Source of the DNA: Fasciolopsis buskii
Lineage: Eukaryota; Platyhelminthes; Trematoda; Plagiorchiida; Fasciolidae
Assembly (NCBI GenBank): GCA_008360955.1
Contig: LUCM01000844.1
Span: forward strand, 62,001-126,000
Direction: 5' to 3'
Length of the DNA: 64,000 nt
The notes under the pieces are model-generated. The model worked only from the letters and a program-made list of their open reading frames with translations. It made no database searches and was not told the origin of the DNA. The translations under genes and the position numbers were made by a program. Of this stretch, positions 36,928 to 48,349 are shown piece after piece; position 1 is the first letter of the stretch, and each line of letters starts with the position of its first letter.

Positions 36928-39900
36928 GTACGTTGTTGGTGTTCCATGCATTCAGTCACTTTTTTTTTATTCCGCTCTATTTGGCTCAATGTTGAAGATG
37001 AATCACAATCGACTCTGGAATGTTTTTATTTTGAGGTTTCTAAAATTTCTCCATGATAGCATAGATCCGTTTTACGCGGATTATAGCATATTTGATGTGT
37101 GATAAATTCCTAGACTGTGTCCGCTAGACTGCGCAAAAACGAGCATGTCGTCTTTTCGAGTAGATCAAAGTTTTCCGATTGCCAAAACAAATCCACACTG
37201 TTCACGAATTCCAATTCAGCTACGAACGAAGTGAAACATTCATCATCCGTATCTTACTTCGTACCTCGCTGTCCCGATGCCTTCCACAACTTTTGACTAG
37301 ACATCTTCGAATATGTGAACAGTTTAGCTGATTAGAGATGGCGCAATTTGGATTGAAACTTTACGATAACTTTCGACCGTCTTACTGTCATTCATGTCAA
37401 CTTTCTCGTACGATTAATTCGTGAATCATTTGTTCTCTAACAAAAGAAGATCGCCTTAAGAAGCATTCCCATGAATCGCGGTTGATCACTACACTCTCCA
37501 AGATAGAAAGGCACTTTGTTAATTTCAACATTGTCCTACAGACACCAAAAAGTACCTGATTGATTAATTAAAGCAGCCGCCCCTTTTTGTCATTACTGTT
37601 TGGTGACATCTTTAATGTTCGAACCAATTTCACTAGTGTTCCGATATTCTACGGGTAGACTCCTTCGATGCGGACACCAATCGCTTACTTGTTAATGTTC
37701 GATGGAAAAACTGAATTGTCAACATGACGCCATCAAAAGATTCCCTTTCCGATAGTGAGATGCATGTTAATCAGTCAAGTCAGTGGACTATTAATAACAA
37801 CCATGACGATGACATTGCTACTGCTGCTGCTGATGATGATGATGATGATGAAGCTGATGTTGATGACGAGGATGATTTAAACGACGATGATGAGAAGTCA
37901 AAGGTAGCAGGATGCAAATTACTACGAAGTAAGACTTGTTTGCCGTTTGTCTACTCTATCTGCTGAGATTACAGCTATTGATGAGCGGATCATACATCTC
38001 ACACCTGATGTGCCCGTTTGCGTTATGTGTCGTCCGAAAATGTTTATTTCAGCCACGTTTTTGGCTTTTGTTAAAATCAGTCCGAGTGTGCTAAACGGTG
38101 AGCGTAGTCTACTAGTTGGTTGAAAGATCAGTAGATTATTAAATATGTCGATCCGAAGATGAATGGTATAAGTTGAAACTACTTAGCTAGGCTGCGCAGC
38201 TCAGGTACTTACATTTCACCGGAATATAAAACTGCTAGACCACTTATTCCACTAAGCTCCAACGTCCTACCCGTCGAAGCGGACCAGCTGATGCACGTTT
38301 ATCGTTAAGCCATTAGATACGTTTCTGGATTCGAACCTAATACTAGTATATGTGCAGTCCATTACTGTTTATTGCTCTTGCGGAAAGGCACCAATGCGAA
38401 TGTATTAGAATCGAATGAGATTCGGAGTGCGTCGGAAGAATGATATGCACTGAAAATCTTTTAAAATCTGTTGCTTCCTTAACTAAAGGCAACATTGGTG
38501 ATTTTGATACCACTACTACTACTATTATTATTATTATTACTACCGACACTAATACTAATACCACAAAAGATCGAAACTACTGATTGCTTTGACAAATCGA
38601 ACTAGAAATCAGTAATGTTGCATTATTAACAGCCTTGCACCTCCTTCCTGACAACGGGTGGGCTCATCACTGAAAGTAATGCTGACTGTTTTTTTTCGAA
38701 AATTGGTGCTCATTTGCGTTGTGTGCCTACCGCCATCGTAGTAATCAACGTCTGTAAAACACAAAATATAAATTTTGGTTCTACAAATTGTATACTCTGC
38801 CCCATTCCCGTGGTATCCCAGCAAACGCGTAATATACGCACCACAAAAACTCTGACTGACCCCAAGTAGTTAGAAAAGCTCACCTTGAAATACCGCGTGG
38901 AAGAATACTCCAATCCGGAAGCTCACGGTGATCGGAGACCGAGGGCGTCTGCAACTACCCTGCATTGATTGAAAAGCTACTGGACCAAAGTTGATCACCG
39001 AGTCTATTCTCAGCGTGTCTGATCTGGTCTCCGTTTTTACCCAAATGTGGCCGATGCAGTAGAACGGCTTGACTGTCCCCAGGTTTTCAATACCGGTTTG
39101 AATTGTTCTAATGAATTTGTTATTCATTCACATTGGAAAAACAAAGAGATAATGCAACCGCCAAATCGTTGATGTGACATCCAGAATCGGCGATGATCTT
39201 AGATGACAGCTCAGAAATATCGTATTTTATCGTGCAAAGTACTTTCATAGTCGACAATGATTTTTTTAATCGGAACGCTTGGCAAACATGCTGTCTAGTA
39301 ACGGTAAGGAATATCGCATTAGACATAATCGGGAAATGGGATTAATATTTGATTTTTGCAGCTAAGCGACGTGCAAAATTCCAGTTTTTCCTCTCCCTCT
39401 ATGTGGCTACTCATTAGTAGCGCTTGGCACCTCGCATAAGTCACAGCGTACTTGCTGTCATTAAGGTATTGAGTAGGCTTGGATTTCTATTTCTGTAAGG
39501 TGAATTACATGAGCAATCTATGCCTTTATTCATCGCTAGGTTCCCTCGGAGTATTTTAAAATTTCTTCCCTAAAATAAGTTTGATCATTTCGCAAAGGGC
39601 TACCGAGCACGGTGCTGCGAACCTCCCAACTCCTATTCCACCGTCGTGACTCCCCACCACTACAGCCAGGCACTGGCAGTGTGACCGAATTCAGTTCCAG
39701 ATTCCTTTGTACATGTTTACGCCTTGTCTCGGTTAGCTCATATATTCAAGTTGCCTTCACCCCTTCGTGCTAAAATTACAGTATACTTTATTATTGAGCG
39801 AGAGTGCAAGAATATTTCTAATTTGCTGAATACATCCCAACCGTTTTATTTAACTGTTGCCTGGTTGGACATTTTTAATGACTGTTTCACTCATACTTTT

Positions 39901-40489
39901 TCCTATGCAGGCCAAGTGCTATAAAGAACTGTTATTGACAATGTATGTTGCTAACATTCTTTTGGTCGAGCATGCATCTCGTCCTTATTTTTGTTTTTAA
40001 ACAGTAACTGAACCATGCTTGCACGAACTTACCCAGTAGTTCCACTGAAACTCCTTCACCTATACGTATCCATGTTCACTCTCCTCATGCCTGATATGAC
40101 AAGCGAGACTCATTTATAACCGTTCTCCTTGGGTAGCGAAGAGGACACGTGAAACAAAACGAATTTACCGAGGAAACAATTTGCATCTCCTTTCAACATT
40201 TTATCACGAAACCTAAGTTGCATCTCACACCGGACAGAATATGACAGTGACATTGGAAATCTCTCGGGGCCAACGATTCTACAGAAAGCTTGATCAGAAT
40301 CGTTGTTTTGAATCGCATCGATGAGAAAATGAACACCACGAAAGTGATGAGAAAAATGAGGAAATGAGAAAATGAGCAAAAGAAACATCACACCCACGCT
40401 GTACTTTGGAGTACTTACGATATATATGCATATGCATATGCAGATTTACACATAAATAATTAGTAGCAATCGCCCGAATAAACATTCAT

Positions 40490-40535
40490 ACATGCACCTG
40501 ATCGGTTTCGTGGGCATTGCAGGTCAGCTGGAATC
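40490..40535 (-). ncRNA. Degenerate hammerhead-like motif
   Basis: The minus strand reads CCAGCTGACCTGCAATGCCC followed by ACGAAACCGATC and AGGTGCATG. CTGA, the CAATG loop resembling the other copies, and GAAAC are in the right order and spacing, but the invariant GA of CTGANGA reads CT. Stem III is no longer palindromic. Cleavage is not expected. Confidence 0.35.
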
Positions 40536-40567
40536 ATGTTTTAACAGGCGGGAGTGTGAATAGGTAA

Positions 40568-40569
<2 letters not shown>

Positions 40570-40604
<35 letters not shown>
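40570..40604 (+). repeat. (AT)n microsatellite
   Basis: About 17 perfect AT units, close to the degenerate hammerhead-like motif. The 34 kb arms also border TA-rich repeats. Confidence 0.9.
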
Positions 40605-40606
<2 letters not shown>

Positions 40607-41144
40607 AACATCATTCTGTCCTACATTACGAAGTTATATTAATGTTTTATCGATCGGCTATGATCTAGTGGCGAGTAAAGGGAGTAAATGAATAATTTTC
40701 CCCCATTAGATAGGGCAAAGTTATTGAAATGAATGAAGTCAATTGTTTTGTTAGGCCCTTCTAAACATCATTTGTTTTCACTTATTTTTAATGAGTCGGT
40801 TCCAAAGGAGTCGATTTCAACTTTTAAATGCGTGTTTATGTGCTCGTTTTCATATGGAGGGGAAACGAAGTTGCCCGTTTGTATGACAAGGCTATTTGAC
40901 ATAAATATCATTACAACAAACAGAGTAACAGTAATTATTGTGTACGTCATCCTCGGGCTTGGAAACAACACCTACCACCAAACAAGTGCGAAAGTTTAAA
41001 CTTTTTTCAGCAACTATTTGATCAGACAAGCACAACATCACGGGTGATTTCTTCGAAAAGTCAAGGAAGAAAACATTGCCGTGAGCAGTAATGACAAACA
41101 CCTTGGTAATCACGGTGATAGTGATGACGACGTGTTAGCACGCA

Positions 41145-41330
41145 TTTGGACGACGATGATGATTCGGATTATTATTATTATTAATATTTCTATTATTGTT
41201 TTTCGATGATAACAAAAATGATGATCATAGCTATTCGGATGAATCGGGTAATGACAATGAAAATGATGATGGTAATGATGATGATGATGACGACGACGAT
41301 GATGATGATGATGATGATGAAGTGAATGTT
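41145..41330 (+). repeat. GAT/ATT trinucleotide tract
   Basis: Long interrupted GAT array. The Asp/Asn-rich frame 41196-41402 derives from it and is not taken as a gene. Confidence 0.8.
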
Positions 41331-42794
41331 GATGACAATACGATTGATTGTGGTGATTTTTATGGTTTGGACGATTCGGTTGGTGGTTTACAGGAGCAGT
41401 GAGTCAAAGAAACCAATGATTGGAAATAGAGCACGGCTGCAGCTGATGATTTTGATGTCATGAAAGAGATTTAGTCAGTGCTGTTAGGGATAACGTTGAT
41501 AATTTCAACAGACTGGGGTCATTTGGTTGTGATATGTTTAAAAATCAAATGTATTTTCGTTCTTAGGTAATATTTTGGAGAGCGCATTATCTGTGCTTCC
41601 AGGGACTGTCTCATCACTGTCTGCTGGTTGCACAGAATTCCATGTAGCTTTAAGTGAGCACCCCTGGAACCACTTTAGATTCACTCGTGGAATCTAATGG
41701 GATCCGAATTGTTAACTTTACTTTCATCTTGCTCATTGTTTTCGTGTACCGTTTTTGCCCAAGGCAAGTCCGTACGCGTCCCCTGATTATAACTAATTTA
41801 ATCCGCGAAAAATGACAAACTTAAATGACCTTTCCTAATACATGATTGCCAAAAATAACACGTATGTACATGAGCCTTGTGGATCAGCGTAAGCGGCATT
41901 CTTCACTGTGACAACTGGGACTTAGTACAACAATTATCTGTAAGCTTCAAAACTAAACTCTCAAATCATATCATGAATTTGAATTGTTCCATTGGAAATT
42001 TATCTGTTCCCGAGCACCGACAAAATGTCTTATCAAACACAAACTCAATAACGCCTAATTTGATATTTTCTAAATAAATCTTTTAGTTTTTGCCTCATCT
42101 TGCTATGGCTCCCTCTTTCCGGGTTTTGAAATGCCCCCAAGACTGTCGAGTTTCCAGTATAGTCTAGCTTCCTTTCTTGAAGAATTTCAGCGAGATTGCT
42201 ATATGTATACTACTTGATACTACTCTTGATACTACTCACGATGTTTGATGTCTTGACATGTTAATTCGCCGAGTTTCCTACGCATAGGACATTGCCTTCA
42301 AAATTCGAAAACTTTGTTTCAAATCAGGTAAAAATAAATCCACACTCCGGTTGCCAGGGCGTCGCACGAAAAAGACCAAACAAATACCAAAGGACTATGG
42401 CGAGCACATTGATTGTCACTGTTTACTGAGCCTAAATTACTAGCCACATGCGTTTCAAATTGTTGTGACTAAATGCCACCTTGGAGATCATAAGGGGTCA
42501 CAGTTGAGATATGCTTATAGGGCTAAAATGAGCAATCGACTGAATTTGCAGCTTAATGACCTAGTACGTTAGACCAAAGCTAACGGCTTGTTGTCGCAAA
42601 GCTTTAACACTTCCGGCTGAATAGCACAAGTGCATACACAAGTATTTCGTTCCCTATGCTGTTTAATACTGGGTTGGAAAATCATTGCATGGAGACCGTT
42701 TCGTGAATTGCCGGGACTACCTGGACATATATACATCCACAAATGTTGCCATAGATCTATGGCAAATGAAGAGAACGATGAAGGAAAAGAGAAC

Positions 42795-42970
42795 TGAAAT
42801 CGTTCACTGCGTGATATCATCGCTCAAGTGACTATTAATAAATCACGGAAGCACTCGCTGTACAGCCGTTTCATTCTTGTTATGAATCATGAACAGTGTA
42901 TATCCACCGCGCCCGAACTGGGACGCGAGCCCAGGACGAACTGCCATGTGGAGTTCTCCACACGCATGAT
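42795..42970 (-). mobile_element. tRNA-derived SINE-2, copy C
   Basis: Minus strand: box-B-like GGGCTCGCGTCCCAGTTCGG, GCGCGGTGGATATACACTG, CGGCTGTACAGCGAG and CACTTGAGCGATGATATCAC. It shares block order with copies B, D and E. The 3' end beyond the ATCATCGCTCAA block is lost or replaced, and the head is shortened. Confidence 0.65.
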
Positions 42971-44014
42971 GGTTCTTTCTCGTTTGACCTCATCAAATTA
43001 TCCATTGGAATGCGTGCTTTATCAGTGGGCTTGACGCCAGTGGGCTGTTCAAACCAAAGTAGAGGAATGACCTAGTAGACCATTAGCCATACCCTTTGAC
43101 AAAACGGTCTAACCCACCAGAGATTCGAAAGATTTGTAGCTCAAGGCGGGCCGGTTACTGAGTGCTCATCCAGGTGGACGAAAGACGTCCTGTGTGCCTA
43201 GTAAACTTGTTCGCTACATGACTAATGAGCCACACAGTTCGTACACTGTCGATGATTTGTTTGGAATCAAGGTTCAACCATCTCTACCTGAGTGACTAGC
43301 AAGAATCCGCCAACCCAGCTAACAGCATCGGGCATGGGAGCCAGTCTTTTTAAACGATGCATATGTTTTGCTTAAATTGTTCAGCTCAGTGCTGCATGCG
43401 AATTAGATTTGTGTTTAATTCAAAAGCTAAAATTGGCTGAACTGGACTGTGCTAAGCTCGTCGCACCAGAAACCAGTGCGGAGCAGGGCCGACGTCGAAC
43501 GTATTTACTTGGTCGGAACTCCGACGGAGAAGTGGACTGGAACAAATGAACGCTGATATGAGACTGATGAACTCAAACAGGACTTCAGGCGAAAGCGTAG
43601 AAGATGAGCAGTCTTATCTGCAATGAAGATCATCCGTGAATGCATAGAGATGGATTCCTCGTGTACTAGCTAATGCCAAGCAGATAAGCACTATTACGTT
43701 GTTTGTTATTATTTAGTAAATTGGACTGAATGACAGGAATAGTTTGGAAGATTAGACCGACGGTAAAAGCCGAATACAAAAAGTGCAAAATGAGTAATTT
43801 TTTCCCATAATCGACTTGTATTAACATCAGGCAAAATCGGAAGTACATCGCCACTTAAGCTTTTGAGTATTTCTTTAATTTGCTTTAAGTTATCCGCCAA
43901 ATGGTGTATAACTTCCGGAGCCGAACGTAAAATTAGCCGACAAAAAAGGATGGTTACATGTGATTGATATCGTGGTTACAGAATGGAAATACTGCCCAAC
44001 TGTCCTACCAGTTC

Positions 44015-44190
44015 TGTTTTTTTAGTTTCTTTTCTTTCCATTACTAAATAGGTAACAGTGCACGTCAGCTTTAAGAAGAAAGCCCTGATTAACATAATGC
44101 CTCCAAACGCGGAAATCGATCGATGACGAGATGGTCTGAACTGGCAACCTTCGCACCTAGAAACCTCGACCTTTCGACCTTGATCAGTGC
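44015..44190 (-). mobile_element. Diverged SINE-1 relative
   Basis: The minus strand head reads AAGGTCGAGGTTTCTAGGTG then GAAGGTTGCCAGTTCAGACC. It parallels AAGGTCGAGGTGTTTGGACG then GAAGGTCGCGGGTTCGAATC in copy A. The tail CACTGTTACCTATTTAGTAA corresponds to CATTGTTGTTTCATTAGTGA. The body is replaced by unrelated sequence, so this may be a subfamily. Confidence 0.5.
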
Positions 44191-44424
44191 CGGTCACCAG
44201 ATAGGCTCCGAATAACGACCAGTAACCTCAGAATGTTTTAGCAGCTCTAATCTGGGTTGGTAGAAAAATGATTTTCCTTCGACCGAAGTCCTAGATGGTG
44301 ACCAAATTTAGACTGGGCAATCAAGTCTCGTTCTACTCTCTTTTGAGGTGTCATTGTCCGAAAATATTTATTCTACTTTAGATCTTGTCTGCTGCAACAG
44401 CCTAGGGCTACTGAGAAATAAAGA

Positions 44425-44604
44425 AAACCTTTTTCTATATTTTACTTCCTTCATTAATGAAATAACAGTGCGCATCATTTTTCAGTAGGGAGCCGCGGCC
44501 AACAGAGGGCTGCTAGGAGGGAAAGTTGACCGGTGACGGGAGGATTCGAACCCACGGCCTTTGAGTCTAAAAGCACGAGCTTATCCGCTTGGCTGCCACC
44601 GTAC
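44425..44604 (-). mobile_element. tRNA-derived SINE-1, copy C
   Basis: Minus strand: CAGCCAAGCGGATAAG (box A), a TAGACTC-like anticodon region, box B GGGTTCGAATCC, then CTCCCGTCACCGG, the GCCGCGGC body and a tail with TTATTTCATTAATGAAGG. It lies 240 bases from the diverged relative and in the same orientation. Acceptor stem pairing is partly lost. Confidence 0.75.
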
Positions 44605-44829
44605 CAGTGCCGTGATAAGCAACGAAGTTTACTCGTAACGTGAGAGACATTTTCCGTCGAAAGTGATGTGGCACGTGAACACCTCGTAGTCATGAGTAGT
44701 GGACTTTGTCCTGCAACTTCACAGCAAAAGTACGTGAGAGGTTAATGGAAAAGTAGTCTCTGAACCAAATTCGGTTTCAAAACGTATCGAAATAACGATT
44801 TGCCATGTGAACTGATTTTGTGTAAACTT

Positions 44830-46560
44830 TTATTGTCAAGTTACAACGTGGTCCAAATATTAGTTCACTTGTCGACGTTTCGGTTATCGCGAATAGCCTT
44901 TCTCAAGGCTGGTTGAAAAGCGAATGAAATTGGAATGATAATCTAACCTAAAACAACTGGGCGTTGAACAAGGTGCGTTAATGTGTTTGTCTGTCTCTGT
45001 GCGTATTTGCATGTCTTCATATGGCTTTATGAAACGCAACGATGGTTGTTAAATCTCCATTCCTACTATCCGTGTTGGTGATCTTGGGATCAGCTAAGGT
45101 CCGTCACGTGTCGTGGCCGTTTGGGTGTTTATCCATGAAAGTTTTCAGTGCCATCCATTTACGCCAAGTTTCTGCATCACCGTTCCGGTGGAGACATGTA
45201 GAATGGGCGATAATTGTCGGGAGATCGGCGTAAAGGTTCTGGTGATATCCTAGTCAATGACATGTCCCTTGGATATAACGTAAAGGTCAACGTGGTCCGT
45301 TTCGCCTTCTTTCGGTGTTCCAAAATTCTGGTTTTAATTGTTTGCATGTTTGTCCAGTACCGTTGAACTGCACAGTCTTTATGGTCAACCATATAGACAA
45401 AAATTGTCCTGTTACTGTAGACATTGAAGGACTTTGGTTTTTCATGTGTTGTCTACACGACAGAAAACACGGGCACCATGCAATCCGAGCATCTTTCTTG
45501 TTGCCTCCGTTCTACCCTTATTTGTGTGGAATACCAACAGAGGTTAGGTTGTTTGTGTCATTCTTGTTGTGGGTCCACAGTTTGTCTCTTGCGGCATGTT
45601 TGATTAGTTCTGGAGTGTAGCAGTTAGCCAGGAGAAATAAGTGCAAACATTACATTTCTCGTTCGCATGTGACATTGCTGCACAGTTTGTCCATTCTAAT
45701 GTCTGGTGATGAAATCAGCACCCGTTTTACGGATTGGGGATGGGCTGAATTAAAGTTCAGGTATCAATCAGAGTGCATGAGTTTCTCGTGAATTCCCGTC
45801 ATGAGTCTGCTAGAGTCGTTCACTGTCAGTTGGCAGTCAAAAGAAATGATAGCTCCCTCGGTGTTTTCTGTCTCCGTTCTAAACTTAATTGGGTTGCACC
45901 GACCGTTGAGGCGGTATAAGAATTCATCTCTATGTTTAGATTTAATGACTGTAAATGTGCAGTTAACATATCTGACAAACATTCGCGATGAATTGTGGAA
46001 CGTGTCCAATACTTTAGATTCAACCGAATGCCAAAATAAGTTTGCTGCAATGAGTGAACTAGGAGAGCCCAAGGCTGCACCATCAGTTTGTCTGTGCAGT
46101 ACATGATTAAATACGAAGAAAGTAGAAGTAGGGCATAGTTCAACACCAGTGATAATGTCCGTTGGGTCAGGTTGAGTATAGTGCATCTTTAGTGAGAACG
46201 CTTGTGTAAGCAGAAGTTATATCAAAACTCACTGCACTTTCTCCGATCTCTAATGTAACTCTTTTTCCGGAATACGTTTGAACGGAAGGGCGACACCTAT
46301 GTCAGTGATTACCATTTGTTTGGTACGTTTTTGAGAGTGCGCTAATGTATTTCTTTAGTATACAGGCTGCACAAGGTTTGCGATCCCCAGTCGGACAGAT
46401 TGATATGTTGGATTTGTGAATTCTTGATAACCAGTCGAATCTTCCTGGCCGGGTGAAGCACAACGACTTTTCAAGTTTGTCTTTTAGCCACGAAAGCAAC
46501 TTGCTTCTCGGATTGAACTGTTTCAATACAATATCTTCCCAAATGTTCACTACCTCGAAG
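44830..46560 (-). mobile_element. Penelope-like element, decayed, with GIY-YIG and terminal hammerhead-like end
   Basis: Reading on the minus strand: 46550-46302 has FDWLSRIHKSNISICPTG (the PLE 'GLPKIHK..PIRP' block). 46186-45764 has HRQTDGAALGSPSSLIAANL and FVRYVNCTF. 45392-45177 has YWTNMQTIKTRILEHRKKAK (GIY-YIG region). At about 44915-44870 there is a CTTGAGAA motif, an imperfect stem with a TCGCG loop, then CGAAACGTCGAC, the usual PLE terminal structure. This gives the full RT-to-endonuclease order in one fossil copy of about 1.7 kb. Confidence 0.75.
45177..46550 (-). pseudogene. PLE RT/GIY-YIG polyprotein, inactivated
   Basis: The product would combine reverse transcriptase and GIY-YIG endonuclease. 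Motif C is damaged: RYVNCTF stands where RYVDDTF is expected, so both catalytic aspartates are lost. Stops and frame changes separate the three open parts. The DGAALGSPSS loop is still readable. It belongs to a PLE lineage different from the copy at 1.8-2.8 kb, to judge from the low similarity of their motifs. Confidence 0.7.
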
Positions 46561-46564
46561 AACC

Positions 46565-47850
46565 GTTTCTCTCTTTGTCGATTAGAATCTTCATCCTATT
46601 GGCATAGTTGTCCTGAAATTTCGTCGCTTCATTCATTTGTTTGTTTGTTTTACGTTTCACCTGTTTCAGTTGAACAAACAAATCATACACGTTCTGTCAC
46701 GATGGAGAGTATCTTGCATTTATCTAGTTAAATTTGTCACGTGTTTTAGTCACGCAAGACCGAATCGGATTGCCTAAGCCTATTGGTTTGTATAAATTCA
46801 TTTCAGTCAAATATTTCATTAGATGTTGTATCCTTAATGTGAAGAGTTGGAGCATTAAATCAAATGGATTCGATTCAATGCTGATTTAAATTCTCAAATT
46901 AGACCTGCTGTATAAAGAATACTCGAAGCACAATAAGTTGTTTTTTTGTGACTGAAATTAAACACATTCTTCTACTTTCAAATGCAATTCGTTCATGATT
47001 ATTAGTACTAATCTTGTCAATCTTCGTCTATAAGAGCATTGGGAATCTGTGACCACCTCGCTCATCAATGCATATACCAGGTGGCCAAAATGGACATCCC
47101 AATAGCGTAGTACGACAGCTTTTCGCCCGTAGTCTTCATGCCGCCATCGAGATGAATCGGTGGCATAAATATGTATGTTCAATAATTTTTTTGTTTCTGT
47201 TTTAAGTAACGTTAATATTGATTTGTTGAATGTCAGTGTATTTCAAATAGACGTTGGATGGAAATGGACTAGCCGTCACACTGCCACCGTCTGGCGTCAA
47301 CAACTGCATTCATCAGCAGTTTGCGCGCTTTGAAATAATTCATCCATCGTATCGTTCGCATATGAAGCTCATCAGACGACTGCAATGCACGTTGGCCCTA
47401 CTCACGCAGTATCTACCGAATTCACACCTAGGCCGATTCATATCGATAGCGCAAAAGGAAACGTCATGACGACTACGGGCGGACAGCTTTTGTATGACGC
47501 TATTGGAATGCTCATTTTTGGTCGGGATTTTAGTGAACAGTTATCGACCTTAACGTTTTCACGATTATCTGCCCGATCTTTCCGTTAGGTCACATTCTAT
47601 TGGAGAACCGTGAAGTTAGTGGTTTCGCACGCAAAGAACGATCTCACGTGACCTTTCGGAAATTGAAAACAAAAGATTTGAGAATGAGCATATTAGTGTT
47701 GTATTATTTATATGGTAGATATGATTACTAGAAAAGCATAGCGTGATTGTTTGTTCAATGTTGGTAGAGATTTAGTGAACCGAAAATCGGGGGACCGATT
47801 GCCTAGTTGATGTCCATCCCGAAACGCTACGACCGAAGACAATTAGTATT
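46565..47850. other. No recognised gene; one candidate exon
   Basis: A frame at 47244-47469 follows an acceptor-like TTTCAAATAG and reads GNGLAVTLPPSGVNNC, FARFEIIHPSYR and LLTQYLPNSHLGRF. It looks somewhat protein-like but has no good donor and no recognised family. The overlapping frame 47385-47588 is in another phase. Confidence 0.25.
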
Positions 47851-47854
47851 TGTT

Positions 47855-48085
47855 ACATGTTAGTAGTAGGAGACTGAGTGTTGTCCCATGAAATAATTCA
47901 CCATGTGGGTGATATAATCGGTCAAGTGACCATAAAGAAACCATGGAAGCACTGTACAGCTGTTTCATCTTTGTGACGGAGTGCATATGAACCGCGCCCG
48001 AATTGGCACGCTAACCCGAACAAGGACGAACGATTTTGAGTCGAACGCCTTAGACATTACGCTACCGGATAGGCTCTGAACGGTT
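47855..48085 (-). mobile_element. tRNA-derived SINE-2, copy D (most complete)
   Basis: The minus strand starts TATCCGGTAGCGTAATGTCT (box A-like), AAGGCGTTCGACTCAAAATCG (anticodon arm), TTCGGGTTAGCGTGCC (box B-like), GGGCGCGGTTCATATGC. It then runs through the body to GAATTATTTCATGGGACAAC and CAGTCTCCTACTACTAACAT. It is the only copy here in which the head, body and both ends can all be traced. Confidence 0.75.
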
Positions 48086-48149
48086 TGTTCAAATTCACCA
48101 CATGATGATGTTACACCTTTCCGTCACTGATTTGCATGACCACGGGCCG

Positions 48150-48345
48150 CTAGCGCACAACGATCCGCCTTCGTTCTGCGACTCAGAATCGTTCGTCCTT
48201 GTTCGGGTTCACGTCTCAGTTCGGGCGCGGTGGATATGCACTGTTGATGATTCCTAACAAAGATGAAACAGCTCTACACTGCTTCCATGGTTTCTTAATG
48301 GTCAGTTCAGCGATGATGTCACATGGTGAATTATTTCACAATTAC
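48150..48345 (+). mobile_element. tRNA-derived SINE-2, copy E
   Basis: On the plus strand: GCGACTCAGAATCGTTCGTC, TTCGGGTTCACGTCTC, GGGCGCGGTGGATATGCACTG, GATGAAACAGCTCTACACTG, CCATGGTTTCTTAATGG and GGTGAATTATTTCAC. It lies head-to-head with copy D, some 70 bases apart. Confidence 0.75.
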
Positions 48346-48349
48346 TATT

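Larger units (their letters stand above)
36930..42790. other. No recognised gene; possible long intron with microsatellites
   Basis: Contains GAT tracts (37826-37890, 41145-41330) that give Asp-rich pseudo-frames, a TAC/TAT tract (38510-38545) and a long (AT)n run (40570-40604). Minus-strand frames at 38710-39326 have no recognised domain. If the 36744 exon is real, this stretch would be intronic. Confidence 0.4.

Noticed and set aside
37724..37966. Acidic 80-residue protein
   Set aside because: Its core is a GAT tract. The ends are not convincing as exon parts.
40490..40535. Active hammerhead ribozyme
   Set aside because: Core GA of CTGANGA is replaced by CT and stem III is not self-complementary. 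It is listed only as a relic.
41196..41402. Acidic Asp/Asn-rich protein
   Set aside because: GAT microsatellite translation. No start context, splice signals or domain.
47244..47588. Candidate internal exon between the 36.7 and 51.5 kb exons
   Set aside because: There is an acceptor-like site but no acceptable donor, and the entry phase needed after the 36927 donor gives an early stop.
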